This document shows positions 30,101 to 40,579 of a stretch of DNA of 64,000 bases, one piece after another. Numbering within the stretch: position 1 is the stretch's first letter; every line of letters begins with the position of its first letter. A program made the position numbers and the translations under genes. This stretch comes from Alitta virens (taxonomy: Eukaryota; Annelida; Polychaeta; Phyllodocida; Nereididae). The notes under the pieces were generated by a model that saw nothing but the letters and a program-made list of their open reading frames with translations, did not search any database and was not told the DNA's origin. The DNA lies in NCBI GenBank assembly GCA_932294295.1, contig OW028576.1, positions 25,179,227 through 25,243,226 of the forward strand. The letters run 5' to 3'.

Positions 30101-31665
30101 AAATACATATCACATCTGGAGAGTTTGTCTTGATCCTTCCTGGGTCCCTTCTGATATTGTTGTGTTTCCTTGTGAGTGTGGTAGCATTGCGGACTGCGAC
30201 ACAGTCTGTTGCAGTCTTTGCAATGGAGTTTGCCATCCCAGGTACATTCTTCTCTATTGCATACAGGGCATCTTTGTGAACAGTGATGAGTGGAATTTCT
30301 CCCATAAAACTGGAGACATGCTGTGCAGATTTCTTTGCTAGCAAATAAACCATGTATGTTTGTTATTGCATGAAAATGGTCTCCATCCTTGTAGAGAAAT
30401 ATTTTGGACTTCCTGGACTGGTTCCCTGCATATGTAACATCATGGCCTACTGTTTTGTCTATTACAACAATCTGTACATCAAGATGGTCTTCAAATTTGT
30501 GAAATTCCCTAATTTCAATTTGTCTGTTAGCAGGTAGTTTGACCTCTTTTAGTAGCTGGAGGGCTCTACTTAGCTGTGAATTAGATCCAGGCCGGTGAGC
30601 TCTTTGGTGGTCAATGAGATGGTGATATTGTGGATCTTCTTGAAGTTTTGCCATGCATATGACAATGGCTCTTGCAGCACAGGTAACATCATTAGGCAGC
30701 TCAGGAATGGTTACAATACATTTCTTTCTAAACAGAGAACTGTTCATGTCTTGAGTATTTGTGCTGGTGATGAGTAGTCTTTTTTGTTGTTTCTGAGAAT
30801 GACAAATATGATGAGACTGCTTCTTGTAAAACATCTTGCAGTTAAAACAGATCTCTCTGTTTGGAAGGAGTCCTTCAATGTTGATTATGGAATGCATGCC
30901 ATTGTCTTGGTATAGAAATATTCTGTTTTCTCTGGTTTCATTCATGTGTAAGATGTTGTAGTCAGCATCAACAACAATTATTTGAACATTGAAGTGATCT
31001 TCAAATTTGAATAATTGTGACAGCTCAATTGATCTGTCCCAGGGGAGTTGTAGCTTGGTGAGTATTCTCCTTGCTCTTCCCAGTTGAGAATTAGCACCTA
31101 GTTGGTGTGCCTTATCTGCTCTGATTAGGTTGTTAAAAAGTGGGTCTTTCCTTAGTTTGGCCATGCAGACAATGATGGATCTGGCAACACCTGTAGTATC
31201 ATTTGGTATTTCTGGAATAGTGATGATAGGACTGCCTCCACCTTTGTCAGGATGAAAAATACCAAAATTAACATGGAAAGAATTGTCAACACTGAGACTC
31301 TCATCAGACTGTAGCACTTTTTCCATGCGGTCCATAATGGTCTTTCCAGTGATGAGGGATTCAGGTCTCATATGAATAACAATATCCTGTCTGAGATCAT
31401 TGTGCTGTATGACAACTCTTGCCTTATCATGTGGTCCATGTCTCTCTGTTGCCTTGTCAACTACATCTTGAAACATGTCCTCAAGTTGTTGTTGTATGTC
31501 TATCAATCTATGACCCATGTATTGCTGATCAAAGGTTGCTCTGAAGTTCCTTTCTTCATAGCCATATCTCCTGGCAACTCTATGCTGAATCTCCTTGATA
31601 TGGTAAGGTAAAAGTCTTGGAGCTTTAACTCTTGAGTTATCATCAAATAAAGATCGTTTTGCCAT
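27148..31665 (-). CDS. Protein-primed family B DNA polymerase (Polinton POLB)
   Basis: 1505 residues, uninterrupted. Residues 148-292 and 318-464 are two copies of one module (IPE.PND...AR.I..CMAKL, FEDH..VQI.V.D, then C..C....HHC), a tandem duplication. A Cys/His-rich zinc-binding region lies at about 466-562. Exonuclease motifs are FFDFEA (577-582), NYDF (707-710) and YCRTD (823-827). A conserved EFYGCRWHGC lies at 983-992. Polymerase motifs are A FYDFTSLYSF (Asp1092; Ser where many have Pro), B LALNSFWGKFG and C YMDTDS (1369-1374 region), plus KSY. It replicates the element from protein-primed terminal repeats. A TATAAAAA box lies 41 nt before the ATG, so the leader is very short. Confidence 0.97.
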   Translation of the reverse strand: MAKRSLFDDNSRVKAPRLLPYHIKEIQHRVARRYGYEERNFRATFDQQYMGHRLIDIQQQLEDMFQDVVDKATERHGPHDKARVVIQHNDLRQDIVIHMRPESLITGKTIMDRMEKVLQSDESLSVDNSFHVNFGIFHPDKGGGSPIITIPEIPNDTTGVARSIIVCMAKLRKDPLFNNLIRADKAHQLGANSQLGRARRILTKLQLPWDRSIELSQLFKFEDHFNVQIIVVDADYNILHMNETRENRIFLYQDNGMHSIINIEGLLPNREICFNCKMFYKKQSHHICHSQKQQKRLLITSTNTQDMNSSLFRKKCIVTIPELPNDVTCAARAIVICMAKLQEDPQYHHLIDHQRAHRPGSNSQLSRALQLLKEVKLPANRQIEIREFHKFEDHLDVQIVVIDKTVGHDVTYAGNQSRKSKIFLYKDGDHFHAITNIHGLFASKEICTACLQFYGRNSTHHCSQRCPVCNREECTWDGKLHCKDCNRLCRSPQCYHTHKETQQYQKGPRKDQDKLSRCDMYFKCTSCRKLLNTLYRSREEHVCHEWQCQCCSLFFVGEHHCYMRSAEAKPSTEKFIFFDFEATQDEVFQCQDGYMPTKRSTCQTCTEDYVCPTCRRCSNCNLWYCGLSQHIPNMVIAQTECSECTDQQTHCNSCGVQCHNHSKSSTCPSCYKKEVMFKGQNTLEDFGRWLFHESHKGYTSMAHCGSNYDFVFLQHYLINNGIFPKIIRNGTKILYMHVPGLSMRFIDSYRFMPMALKKLPKTLGLSAALNKGDFPHKFNTREHFQQRHFASYPEMQYYSRDIEADWYRNRIGPYDMHKDMEEYCRTDVEILRKASLTFRKLIKDVTSVETDDGMQSTDPFSEVTIASTCMQIFRQNFLVEYYDATLQDNSKVTLKKKGGNYHNGTDTVPAGEIKEKLFEASDIAHIPSNGYTARNNHSYKSIQWLEYLSHKNNISIQHARNTGEFKVDKYRIDGASESGVLYEFYGCRWHGCATCFPDRHIRDRPGGSTMQELHDKTMNREEFLKTRAPKLVTIWECQFDQQVKESPVMNDFVSKLDIPQRLDIRSSFFGGRVIPVSIYHKVQPGEKIHFYDFTSLYSFINKYKPLPVRHPKIITRDFDYSMASYFGIAKLKILPPQSLYHAVLPYRCRGKLTFPLCRTCCDNENIKPCQCTTDERAITGTYCTPEIMKAIEKGYTVLKIYEVYHWEQTSDTLFREYVDTFLRIKQESSGKPSWVKTDADMERYIEQYQTAEGITLIKENIKHNPGLRTVAKLALNSFWGKFGQKPNQTKNHYFTDPVKFKRMMNDPTTEIINIHMVNEECLMVESKSRTTFEPDNLKSNDVIASFTTCWARLELYNLIDFLGRRVLYMDTDSVLYTAKEGDPMPPLGDFLGQLTDELPQGQWITEFISSGPKSYAYRLTDGSECVKFKGLTINSSNIHIVNFQSMQDLINQKLTIKLPPYNLFTRDKVNGGIFNRTTYKTAHLVFDKRILLDNYVSVPFGYLSI

Positions 31666-31698
31666 GCTGATATTGAAGATCTGGCAAGATGGATCATC

Positions 31699-31706
31699 TT
31701 TTTATA
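31699..31706 (-). promoter_or_regulatory. TATA box of the polymerase gene
   Basis: TATAAAAA on the minus strand, first T 41 nt before the ATG at 31,665. Confidence 0.65.
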
Positions 31707-31804
31707 GTAATCAGAAGTGGAAATGAAGTATTCTGATTGGATGAGATTAGTGTGTAATTTGATTGGTCTATGGGAGGGTCAAACAAGTCTGGACATGCAG
31801 CATA

Positions 31805-31860
31805 CTTGATGACCTTAGATGACCTACAGTGGATGACCTTAGATGACCTGCAGTGAATGA
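31805..31860. repeat. Short tandem repeat upstream of the polymerase gene
   Basis: GATGACCTTAGATGACCT is present twice in tandem, each time followed by a CAGTG. It lies between the polymerase promoter and the next ORF, and it may be a regulatory duplication. Confidence 0.75.
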
Positions 31861-32126
31861 CTCATACCAGTCTCTTCATTTGGGTCATGATCCTTTGTTC
31901 CTTCTTCATTCAATCTCCTCATAGCTTCAAGTTGCCAAATTATGCCATTTCTACTTTCATCATCAGGAGTTATTGGATGAATTATGTTTTTCTCAGTATT
32001 GAAAGTAACAGTAAGCTTTTTAAGACTGATTTTATCTGTGTAACTTTCCATTTCTGAATGATAAAATGTTTCTCTCTCTTTATTTATAGAGACCAGAGTT
32101 ATTTTTTGTTCAGCATGTATGATCAT
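31839..32126 (-). CDS. Hypothetical protein near the right terminal repeat
   Basis: 95 residues from ATG 32,126 (MIIHAEQKITLVSINKE). It is mixed alpha/beta in look and acidic at the C-terminus (EEGTKDHDPNEETG). I recognise no family. It sits between the polymerase gene and the right terminal repeat, where Polintons often keep variable orphan genes. The polymerase-upstream repeat overlaps its 3' end. Confidence 0.35.
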   Translation of the reverse strand: MIIHAEQKITLVSINKERETFYHSEMESYTDKISLKKLTVTFNTEKNIIHPITPDDESRNGIIWQLEAMRRLNEEGTKDHDPNEETGMSHSLQVI

Positions 32127-32430
32127 GTTGCTGTTATAGAGTATTTTTAGATCCAAACAGATGAGTCATAAGATGAAGTAGTGAGAGATTTGATCAGTTA
32201 CCATCAAATAACATCAAAGGATAGACAGGGGGTAGGATGTATCCATACTTAAGTATAATGAGCCTAGTATATAATAGTAATGCATATAGGTAATTTATTT
32301 TTAGAAACTGACTCGTGTGAAATAATGTCAATTTTCACTATCAACAATGATCAAAGGGGTAGAATTGTAAGCATTAGGCTAAACTATCATCCTTCAAAGG
32401 AGAGGATCGAGGTGACAGCTCTCACCTGGT

Positions 32431-33194
32431 GAGGTCATGACCTTTGACCAGGGTAAATAACACTGGTCTCCCCTCTGGTGAGTCACAAGGGTAAAAATAG
32501 CAGATCTCCCCCCCCTGGTGAGTAACAAATTTTAGGTCAGAGGACTGTAGTGTTTAGTTGTCTAGCCTAGAATATCTATCTATATCTGTCTAGAATTGTC
32601 TAGCCTATCTATATTTGTTCTAGACTATCTGTCTATATATCTGAATAGATTAGAGTGGCTTATTAGAGAGGAGGTGGCTTATTAGACAGGGGGGGGGGGG
32701 TGCAAATGGGGGGGGGGGCTAGAGGACATAGAGAATGAAAGTTAGTATGGGAAGTGCCAGGTGATAGGCTAAGTAGACAGTGGATCAAAAGTAGGTCAAG
32801 TAGGGTCAAGTGGGATCAAGGGGGGGTCGATGAAAGTTAGCATGGGAAGTGCCCGGTGTGCTAATTAGACATGGGATCAAAGGTGAAAGTTAGCATGGGA
32901 AGTGACCCCGTGTGCTAATTAGATATGGGGATCGATGAAAGTTAGCATGGGGGCAGGGGATCAAAGAGGGTCAAGTAGGGTCAAGTGGGGGGTCAAGTGG
33001 GGTCAAATTTTTGGTGATTTTGGGGGGGTCGGCGGGGGGGTCGATGAAAGTTAGCATGGGAAGTGCCTGGGTGCAAAGAGAAAGGTCAAGTGGGGTCAAA
33101 TTTTTGGTGATTTTAGGGGGGGTCAGCTAGAGGACATCGAGGATGAAAATTAGCATTGAAACTAGGGAGGGATCAGACCTACCCCTCTTAGTAG
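32431..33194. repeat. Polinton right terminal inverted repeat
   Basis: Reverse complement of 13,679-14,594, running from GAGGTCATGACCTTTG to CCTACCCCTCTTAGTAG. It is 764 bp, G-rich on this strand, with the same AGTTAGCATGGGAAGTG sub-repeats. Length differences from the left copy lie in the simple-sequence parts and one missing block. Confidence 0.93.
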
Positions 33195-33200
33195 TTTTAA
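33195..33200. other. Polinton target-site duplication, right
   Basis: TTTTAA, identical to 13,673-13,678. Confidence 0.85.
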
Positions 33201-33653
33201 TGGAGACAATACTGTACAGCACTTTCAGGAACTATATTTTGAATCAGGAAACAGGAAACCCTAATGTAGAACTGACATCTTGAACAAAAGAAAATATATT
33301 CTATCATAATACATAATATGAGACAAGTTTCATTATCAACTTAATTAGGGTTAATATAGGTGAAGTGTTGGCTAATTTAGTACAAACCTAGTAGCTCTGC
33401 ACTGAGAGGGCCTTAAAATTCGGTTAAGTGTTTGATCACCCACAATTCATGCCAAATTGGTTAAACTTATTTTTTCTCTACCTGTCTTCAATCCGTCTAG
33501 ACCCTAAATTAAAATTTGTAAAATATAATAATTAATCCTATATCCAATGATAATTCAGCTTATTCTTAACTTCTTAACCACGAATATAAGACCGGAAGCC
33601 ATCTGGTGTTGCTCTCCGACTATAACCTCATGTTGATTTTGGGCTCTTCTACC

Positions 33654-33998
33654 TTAAAGGTGCACTGTCTGTCAAATTTGCACATAAAGGTAATGATATA
33701 AATCAATACTGCCTTCTTGTTTTCATGATAATATTAGTTTTTCATGCCATCAAAAACTCAATATGTAAACAAACCCAGTGATGAAATCACAATACTAAAC
33801 AATGGTGATGATGTCATTTCCATTATGTTTCCAATGTTTTGGTCCGGATTTTCTCTCAATGTATACTTTTTTTTTTGTAATTAATGTCTGATAAAATCAT
33901 GAGATCACACAAATTTAGTGTGCCTTGATTAATAAAGGTTATTTACGAACTATTTTATTCTTACAAAATCGCAAATTTGATAGACAGTCCAGCTTTAG
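33654..33998. repeat. MITE-like element with inverted ends
   Basis: CTTAAAGGTGCACTGTCTGT then CAAATTTGC at the left, and the imperfect reverse complement of the same (GCAAATTTGATAGACAGTCC then AGCTTTAG) at the right. It is 345 bp and non-coding. A similar tip (TTAAAGCTGGATTGTCAGAC) occurs near 51,733. Confidence 0.6.
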
Positions 33999-34792
33999 CA
34001 TGTGTGTTTATGTACTAGTTTCACAGGCGGCGCCACCGGATTGAATGGCAGTTTCTCTGAAGACACAGATGTGTTGTCTGTTAACAATGCATGACTTCAC
34101 AAAAGGCTAAGTGTTAATGTCATCTGGTTTTGTGCTTTATTAACGTTATTACATTATTGCCCTTTGGTGTGACCTAATCCTGCCGCCTTCACTGGAGAGC
34201 AATATTGTGACATTACCACGTGAAAGTCTTCTATTGCACAATTAAATAATATATTATGTCAAATCAGAACTAGTGATTATGTATGAGTACTATTGCCACG
34301 ACATGGATTAAGTGCTACTTTTTGCAAACAAGAAATGAGAAAATGAATGGGCAGTCAGCTATATAGTATAACAACTGAAATCAGCCTTAGCAAATGTCAT
34401 GTAAGTCGTTAGTCATAATGACTAACTTCCTCTTTGAAGAAAACGTGATATTTTTCGTGAAAGTGATTAAAGATTGTCTAAACAGTTAGATAAAGCTGTG
34501 TAGGGAGATACTTTAGACTATTTAATACAGAAATAATATGAAGTTCTTCCCAATTTGATCACCAGTGAATGTGAACCTGTCATTTCTATTCCCTGCACAA
34601 CTTATCAGGGTTTACGTCAAAGCCTCAAGATAAACCCTCTAAAAGACTTAATTAATATGTTGAGCAATAACTTACTTATGCATTGCCAGTCATTGGGAGT
34701 CATTACAAGGCAATTAACACGTCTACATCATCTGCATAAAACAATTTTAGGTCATTCATAATGCACATTTTCACATGTTTGTTACCAATATT

Positions 34793-35215
34793 GGAAAAAG
34801 TCTGAAACTGCCACTAGCAACCAAGAGAATAGCTGTATGAATGGTGTAAATGAACTCCAGAATGACCAAAGCAAAGACCTGGAGGAATCTAGTGAGCCAC
34901 TATTGCAGAAAAGCCATTGAAAATATTGCCTCCAGTTTGCTGAGACATACTTGCAGAATGGGTATGCATTCTGTAGTAAAGCTTTGTGGTGTGATGGGCA
35001 AAAATCAAGTTGTTAAGCCACAGTGATGGTCAGTGTGTTTGGACTGAAGCTAGTCAGCACTTCAGTGCCAGTGGAGCTTGGATGCTAAAACAAATCATAG
35101 CATCATGATCTATGAAACACGACGACTATGTCAAATTCTGAAAGAAGGCTGCAGTGATCCATCAGCATTGCAATGCTACACAGCATACGTAAAGATTAGT
35201 TTCAAAATGGCTCAC
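34793..35215 (+). pseudogene. Decayed Tc1-type transposase fragment
   Basis: Translation across several stops shows a Tc1-like order: EPLLQKSH, LQFAETYLQNGYAF, then KALWCDG (compare the family's KVLWSDE), a weak VWTEAS, and GTCAAATT at the position of the GGGS region. Stops and frameshifts rule out function. It lies in the upstream region of gene A. Confidence 0.5.
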
Positions 35216-35529
35216 TTAAAACCTAATTAAGTTTTTGGAGTCCATGGTCATCTCGCAGTTTTGATGTAAACCTAACTGAAAAGGAGAGAAGGGAATAAAA
35301 AAGAAAGGTTCACATTTATTGATTATTAAGTTTGGAAGAATTTAATCCCTACTCATTCCAGAAACTTGTGTTGAGCTCTGGGAACAAATTGATTGCTGTT
35401 ATCTGGTTTCTGTTTAGGTGTATGCACATTTTTGACTGCAACTGTATTTAGGAAAATGATAAGTATCATACATGTATACGGTATACTTTTTCTTCTTTGT
35501 TTCAGTGCATAGTTTAGACCCAAGCGAAA

Positions 35530-38500
35530 ATGCAAATAAAATTGTTGACACTTTTCATCAGTATTCTGTTATTCATGGTAAGGAAATTTTACAAATTATG
35601 ATTTTAAAAGAAAGGTGTATGACGTTTTAGGTAAGAGCAATACCAGTATAATCATACAAAACCTGAGGTTGTAAAAAAAAATTCCAATTTATTCTACACC
35701 TTTACTTTTATCCTAATCTTACAGACATGCAGAGGATCAGGCACAATATCAATTTACCTGTCAATCTACAGCAATTCCAAGGGAACTCTGGTATCTGGTG
35801 AACAATGTGACCCTGGTATTGCCGATAAGGCCTGTCACTACACATTCTGGGTGTGCGTGGGCCTACCTCATGTGGATGATTGTGATATTGGAACATATGA
35901 AATAAGGTTTGACAACCTGAAAAATATGAATCAGATCAATTTCAGACACCTTACAGCTCAACCCAATCCGAAGGAGATCTCCTTTGAATCATGGCCGGTG
36001 AGTTATTTCTTATAGACTATTCATGCACCACCAGATTGCAAGCTAGATCTGCTCAACATTTGCCTAGGGTGACCCCTGATGGCATATCCAAAAAAATCGT
36101 GAAAATGTACATTAAAATATAGCAAAGATAAATTTGTAAGGTAGAATATATCCCACTGGGTTTGCGCCCGTGGTTGACAGCCATGTGGCCTGCTATTTGG
36201 AAGCCATTTGCACACAGGACTTTTAATTTCTGGAATTGACCAGTGGCCAGTCTTGTGCCATCTCTAACTGACCATTATTTAAATGGTCACTGTGACATAA
36301 TCACAATTGTTTTGGATCATTATATCCTACTGGTTGGCCCAAGTAGCCTGTGCAATTCTAAACAAAGCATGGAGCAAAGACATGAAACACATCCACTGCT
36401 AATTTCATGTCCCATGATTTGTAATATTTTTTTTATTAATTATTATATATAATGCTCTGACTGCAAATTCAATAAATTCAATTTAATTTTTGAGGCAGAC
36501 ATGCAGGATTTAGCCTGAAGAGTGCTCGTGCAGGTATCGAACCGCAACCGGATGTCATTTTGTCTTTTTTAATCTTTCTCAGAAGGATGGTGTCAAGGTG
36601 AAAGTAAAGGTCAGGGATGTTGATGATAATTTTGTTGATGAACTTAACACCACTCTAAGAAAAGCCCCCAGCAGGTCAAGGTATGCGGAAGGAGCTAGGG
36701 AATTTGAACTCCAAAATCACACCAAGTGAATATGATATTCTACTAACTGGTTTCTGTATAACTTTTTTATTTGACTTCCACAGTCACATGATTGCGATTA
36801 TACAAAATAGAAATAATATTGCTTAAGGGATTAATGGCAGAATATGTATACGCCATTGGATTATTTACTTTTACTTCAGATTAACTATCCTTGTGGGAGT
36901 CTTCTGTAATGAAAATTGGCAAGTACCTCAATGCAACTGCCAGCCAATACGCCATGAATCGGGTTCTTATAACTGTACATATTCAAGAAGTAAATTATGT
37001 CAAATGGATTGGTATGATGTTCAAACTGGATCAGATAAAGGTAACCCTTTCAATAAACATGCAGCGGTGCTCAACAGCTTACACAGCCGTATTTTCCATT
37101 GCATTCAGCTGAAAATGAATTTGTAATATAATGCGCGTGGTATTATCTGTCCTATTATTTAAAGCAGACTTAAAGGGCGTATTTTAAGCTATGTTTTAGG
37201 TACAATCTTGTTTGAATGAATGAAATGGCAATTTAAAATGATAAATCTCTTTTTAATGAAATGGCAATTTAAAATGTTGAAGTATGTGTAAACTTTTGGG
37301 CACAGCTTTATTTCTATGAAGATTCATGTTTGATACAGTAAAACTTTTTGAATAGCTTGTCATTTGAGAGCTGTGCACATTTCATTAGACTGCTAATAAT
37401 ACCTGTTGTTGCCTGCTGCTAAGCTGTTCTAACTACACAAATCTAACACTGAACCAATAAATGCAAACCAAGCATGTAGTACGCTACTTGCAAACAGTGA
37501 GGGATATTAGATTTTTGGGGAAAATTTTAGAAAAAAATGCAAAAATAGTCGCAATAGTTTGACATTTTGACTTCAGTGCATTCTTCAACAGAAATATATT
37601 TTACGGAAAATATATATCAATATGAAATCCAACAAAAAGAGTGTCTCTACCACTTCTAAAGAAAATAAATATCTCTGGAACATGTCATGCATTTCATATT
37701 GCTCACCAACCTATTTACATAATAATTTGGTGTCCCAGTGCACTCTTCATGAATGGTTATTTAAAGGTTATTAAGGTTGTAGGTGCAGGGCGACAACCTT
37801 CAACATGACAAACCAGCTGTTCCAAAATATTGTTTATGCGATTGAAATCAGGGGAGAGTGCAGGCCACAATGTCATAGACTAAGGTATTTCAGTCTCCTA
37901 CATACATGCGGATGCAAACTTGACGAGCTGGGGAATTTTCATCCAAGGAAATGAAGCCAGGCTTGTGTTGCCAAAAATATAACAATACTTGGTTCAATTT
38001 GGCAGTAATCTGACACACCTGCCCATATAGTATCACAACCAATGACAGTAGTAACATGAACATAATTTTCCATGGAAGTCTCCAACAGTGTTACTGGCCA
38101 TTATTGCTGTTGAGGCTGAAGCGACTTTCATCGGAGGACAATACTGATTCCCATTGGTTGTTTTTCCAATGAAAATGTGAGATATAGAAAATGATTACAC
38201 ATTCACAAACATGAATTTTCAGTGATGCACACACTCTATTCTATATACGCTACCGCTCTACATAGGATCACCAGGATATGTAACTCGTATTGACAGATTG
38301 ATTGATAGATATGGAAAGTCCACCCTTGTTATACATGTACCCCATGAGTGGGATCTTTCACTTGCCTTAGCATAGACACAGAGTACAAGGGACTTTGTAC
38401 ATTCACTCGATGACAAGCCTCAGCGCTGATGTTTTATTGTTATATATTTTCCCGAGGGTAAATACGATGTATTCTTATTCATATGCTTCCAAGGGACTAC

Positions 38501-40270
38501 CAATTAAACGTCTTATTCAAACAACACCAAACTGGGATGTAGCTCAAGAAGAGCGACCGGGCCGAAGTCGAACCCAGGACCTTCAGCAGAGATGGCCAAT
38601 GTGCAATTGACGGATGCCTTAACCATTAGGCTACCCCCTTAACCATTAGTCTACCCAGCTGCTTTAAAATTACCATTGAAATTTCTTTAATGTTTTTCAG
38701 TTGTTCCGGGTATCCTAGCAGTGATGGGTTTCGTGATATTGTTGTGTGCAGGAGTATGGAGCAAAAAAGTTTGCAGGTGGGCTGCTTTATGATTTAACTG
38801 GCTCATAGTCAAATATTTGTACACAAAAACCAGCTGTTGTTTTTTTTTTGTCATTTTAAACACGATAATGATTCTTATATTTCCATATTTCAGTAAACGT
38901 GGATGTACAAAAAAGAGAGGAACAACCTGCAATCAAGCTGAAAATGACCACACATTCACCAACATGACTTTAGATGATGGTGACTTAAATATTGCTTTGG
39001 CTAGGTAATTAAAATACAAATGTAGTCTACAACATAAAAATGACGTGTTTTATGATGGCAATATGGTCTTTGTTTACAGCCCAAGAGCCTAGTTGTTGGC
39101 ATTACTGCCAAATGCAATGAAGTGCAGCCAAATCCACTTTGTCTTGTCACATCACACTGGTAGAAAAGTAAAAACTTTTTCATATTTATCGCTTCGCATT
39201 CATTTGCCTTGCTTGAGGGATTTTTAAGGTCAATTTAAGGTCAAGGAAGAAAACTAAATTGTTTGCAAACAATCATAACAACCAATGATTGCTGATGCAT
39301 GATTGGCTTCACATTAATTGGTGACCAAGAAACCACTGTACAAGGTGACATTGCACCCGATACTGCAGCCTGCATCATATATACAATGTTTGGTATATAA
39401 TTGGGTGCTATATAAAGTACCATACGTTGCGCAAGTATTCTTTCCCTCCTAAATACATTCTAAACTATTTATGTTTTAGTTTAGGTATGTTTAATTTGAT
39501 AAATTAAATGTTATCATGAAAATCTGAGACCAATCATGTGTGGTTCATTCGGGCGTCTGTATAGTATTCTCAGAGACAGCCTTTTAATAGAATAACAGGT
39601 ATGCATTATGCTCAAGGCTTAAAACCATTCTACATCCTGAATTTTCAAGAGCAGGGTATTAACACACTGACCTGCCAACTAATGGTTGTGAGGTTCGAAT
39701 TTAGCCCATGTTGGAAGGTTGCTTCATCATTTGCCTCATTGCTTGGCACCTGCCTGTCCTGATCAGCCCTATCTGGTGCAATAATATGGGACATCAAGCC
39801 CCTCTGACCCACCCAACTCACTTTTGAATATCTACATTCTTGTTTTCAGGCAATCTGGACAGTTCAACAGGCCCGCCATTCACGAAAATGGACAAAATCG
39901 ACAAAGGAACATCAATTCATCTCAACTACAGCTGTGTCCAAAAAACATGCTCAAAGATTACGTTAATGTAATGCAACATTTACCAGAACGGAATGACGTT
40001 CATGATTATTTAGACATATTACCGATGCTCGATAACACAAACACAGATCATGAAGCCTCACAAAGAAATGTGGAAAACAACAAAGTAGAGGGAAAATCGG
40101 CAGGCGCCTGCAATATTGGTATACAGTCATCTGATAATATTGGCTACATCAACGTTGGAGTCAAACTGAAGACAAACTACATAAATGTCAGATTTCAACC
40201 ACAATTGGAAGAGGACAATTGGATATATTCCGTTCCTGGACCATATGTAGATATGACTGGTAATTATTAA
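35530..40270 (+). CDS. Gene A: Notch-ligand-like (MNNL + DSL) membrane protein with tyrosine-motif tail
   Basis: Seven exons join in frame to 411 codons plus stop: 35,530-35,577, 35,725-36,000, 36,583-36,725, 36,880-37,040, 38,701-38,776, 38,894-39,004 and 39,850-40,270, all GT-AG. Exon 1 is a signal peptide (MQIKLLTLFISILLF). Exons 2-3 encode a Notch-ligand N-terminal (MNNL, C2-like) domain with paired cysteines and NPKEISFESWP. Exon 4 is a DSL-like module (VFCNENWQVPQCNC, then GSYNC and KLCQMDWYD) that lacks the last cysteine. Exon 5 is the membrane helix (GILAVMGFVILLCAGVW). The 175-residue tail carries DYVNV, DYLDI, GYINV, NYINV and PYVDM. YxN motifs are Grb2-type and YxxM is PI3K-type SH2 ligands. 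A signalling receptor or ligand role is inference. There are no EGF repeats, unlike true Delta or Jagged. Confidence 0.85.
37730..38170 (-). pseudogene. Decayed Tc1-like transposase in intron 5 of gene A
   Basis: The minus strand reads, through stops, as the Tc1 DDE core: a VLSSDESRFSLNSNNG block (second catalytic Asp region), and further on a DENSPARQVC block and a LVYDIVACTLP block in the places of the family's DNAxxH and DWPAxSPDLN. It is too damaged to be active. Confidence 0.7.
38520..38660 (-). repeat. tRNA-derived SINE fragment
   Basis: The minus strand has a B-box-like GGGTTCGACTTCGG and, further on, an A-box-like stretch, followed by tRNA-unlike sequence. It is intronic in gene A. 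Confidence 0.45.
39640..39800 (+). repeat. tRNA-derived SINE fragment
   Basis: A GAGGTTCGAATTTAGCCC B-box-like block is followed by a conserved body (GGCACCTGCCTGTCCTGATC). It is in the last intron of gene A. Confidence 0.4.
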
Positions 40271-40579
40271 ATGCACATTACAATGCAAATAAGATCTCAA
40301 CTTGCGAGTAATGTAGGATGACATTTTCATACCAAATGTAGGTATGTCTGGTAATTATTCAATTGCAATTTGCTAATCAAGATTACAACGAGTCTTTTTT
40401 AGGTATTACTGTATCTTTTCTTGGTTGCAATTATTGCGTATTATTCACCTTAGTGTTTGTTTGTACATTTATGACAAGGTTCGTTCAGTTTTTTAGCCGT
40501 GTGTAAATATTCCGGGTATTTACTAAGTAATAAATGCCCAAAATGCTTTGTACAGAAACTTCTGAGGTTTAAACACGCC

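Larger units (their letters stand above)
13679..33194. mobile_element. Polinton/Maverick DNA transposon, essentially complete
   Basis: The element is 19.5 kb, within the 15-20 kb usual for Polintons. It has terminal inverted repeats of 764-916 bp, a TTTTAA duplication on both sides, and intact frames for protein-primed DNA polymerase B, retroviral-type integrase, packaging ATPase and double jelly-roll capsid protein. All the core genes are on the minus strand between 21.3 and 31.7 kb. The + strand left third carries cargo: a CARD protein, a spliced membrane protein and a RING-like protein. None of the core genes has a visible frameshift or internal stop, so the copy is young and possibly competent. 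No adenain-type protease was found. Tip: the left end has two extra bases (TA) before the shared CTACTAAGAGGGGTAGG. Confidence 0.96.

Noticed and set aside
29514..30353. Cys-rich frames overlapping the polymerase gene
   Set aside because: They are out-of-frame shadows of the zinc-binding region of POLB, which is a 1505-codon uninterrupted frame with all catalytic motifs.
34555..34761. 68-residue frame upstream of the Tc1 remnant
   Set aside because: I could not align it with the Tc1 DNA-binding region, and it has no other support.
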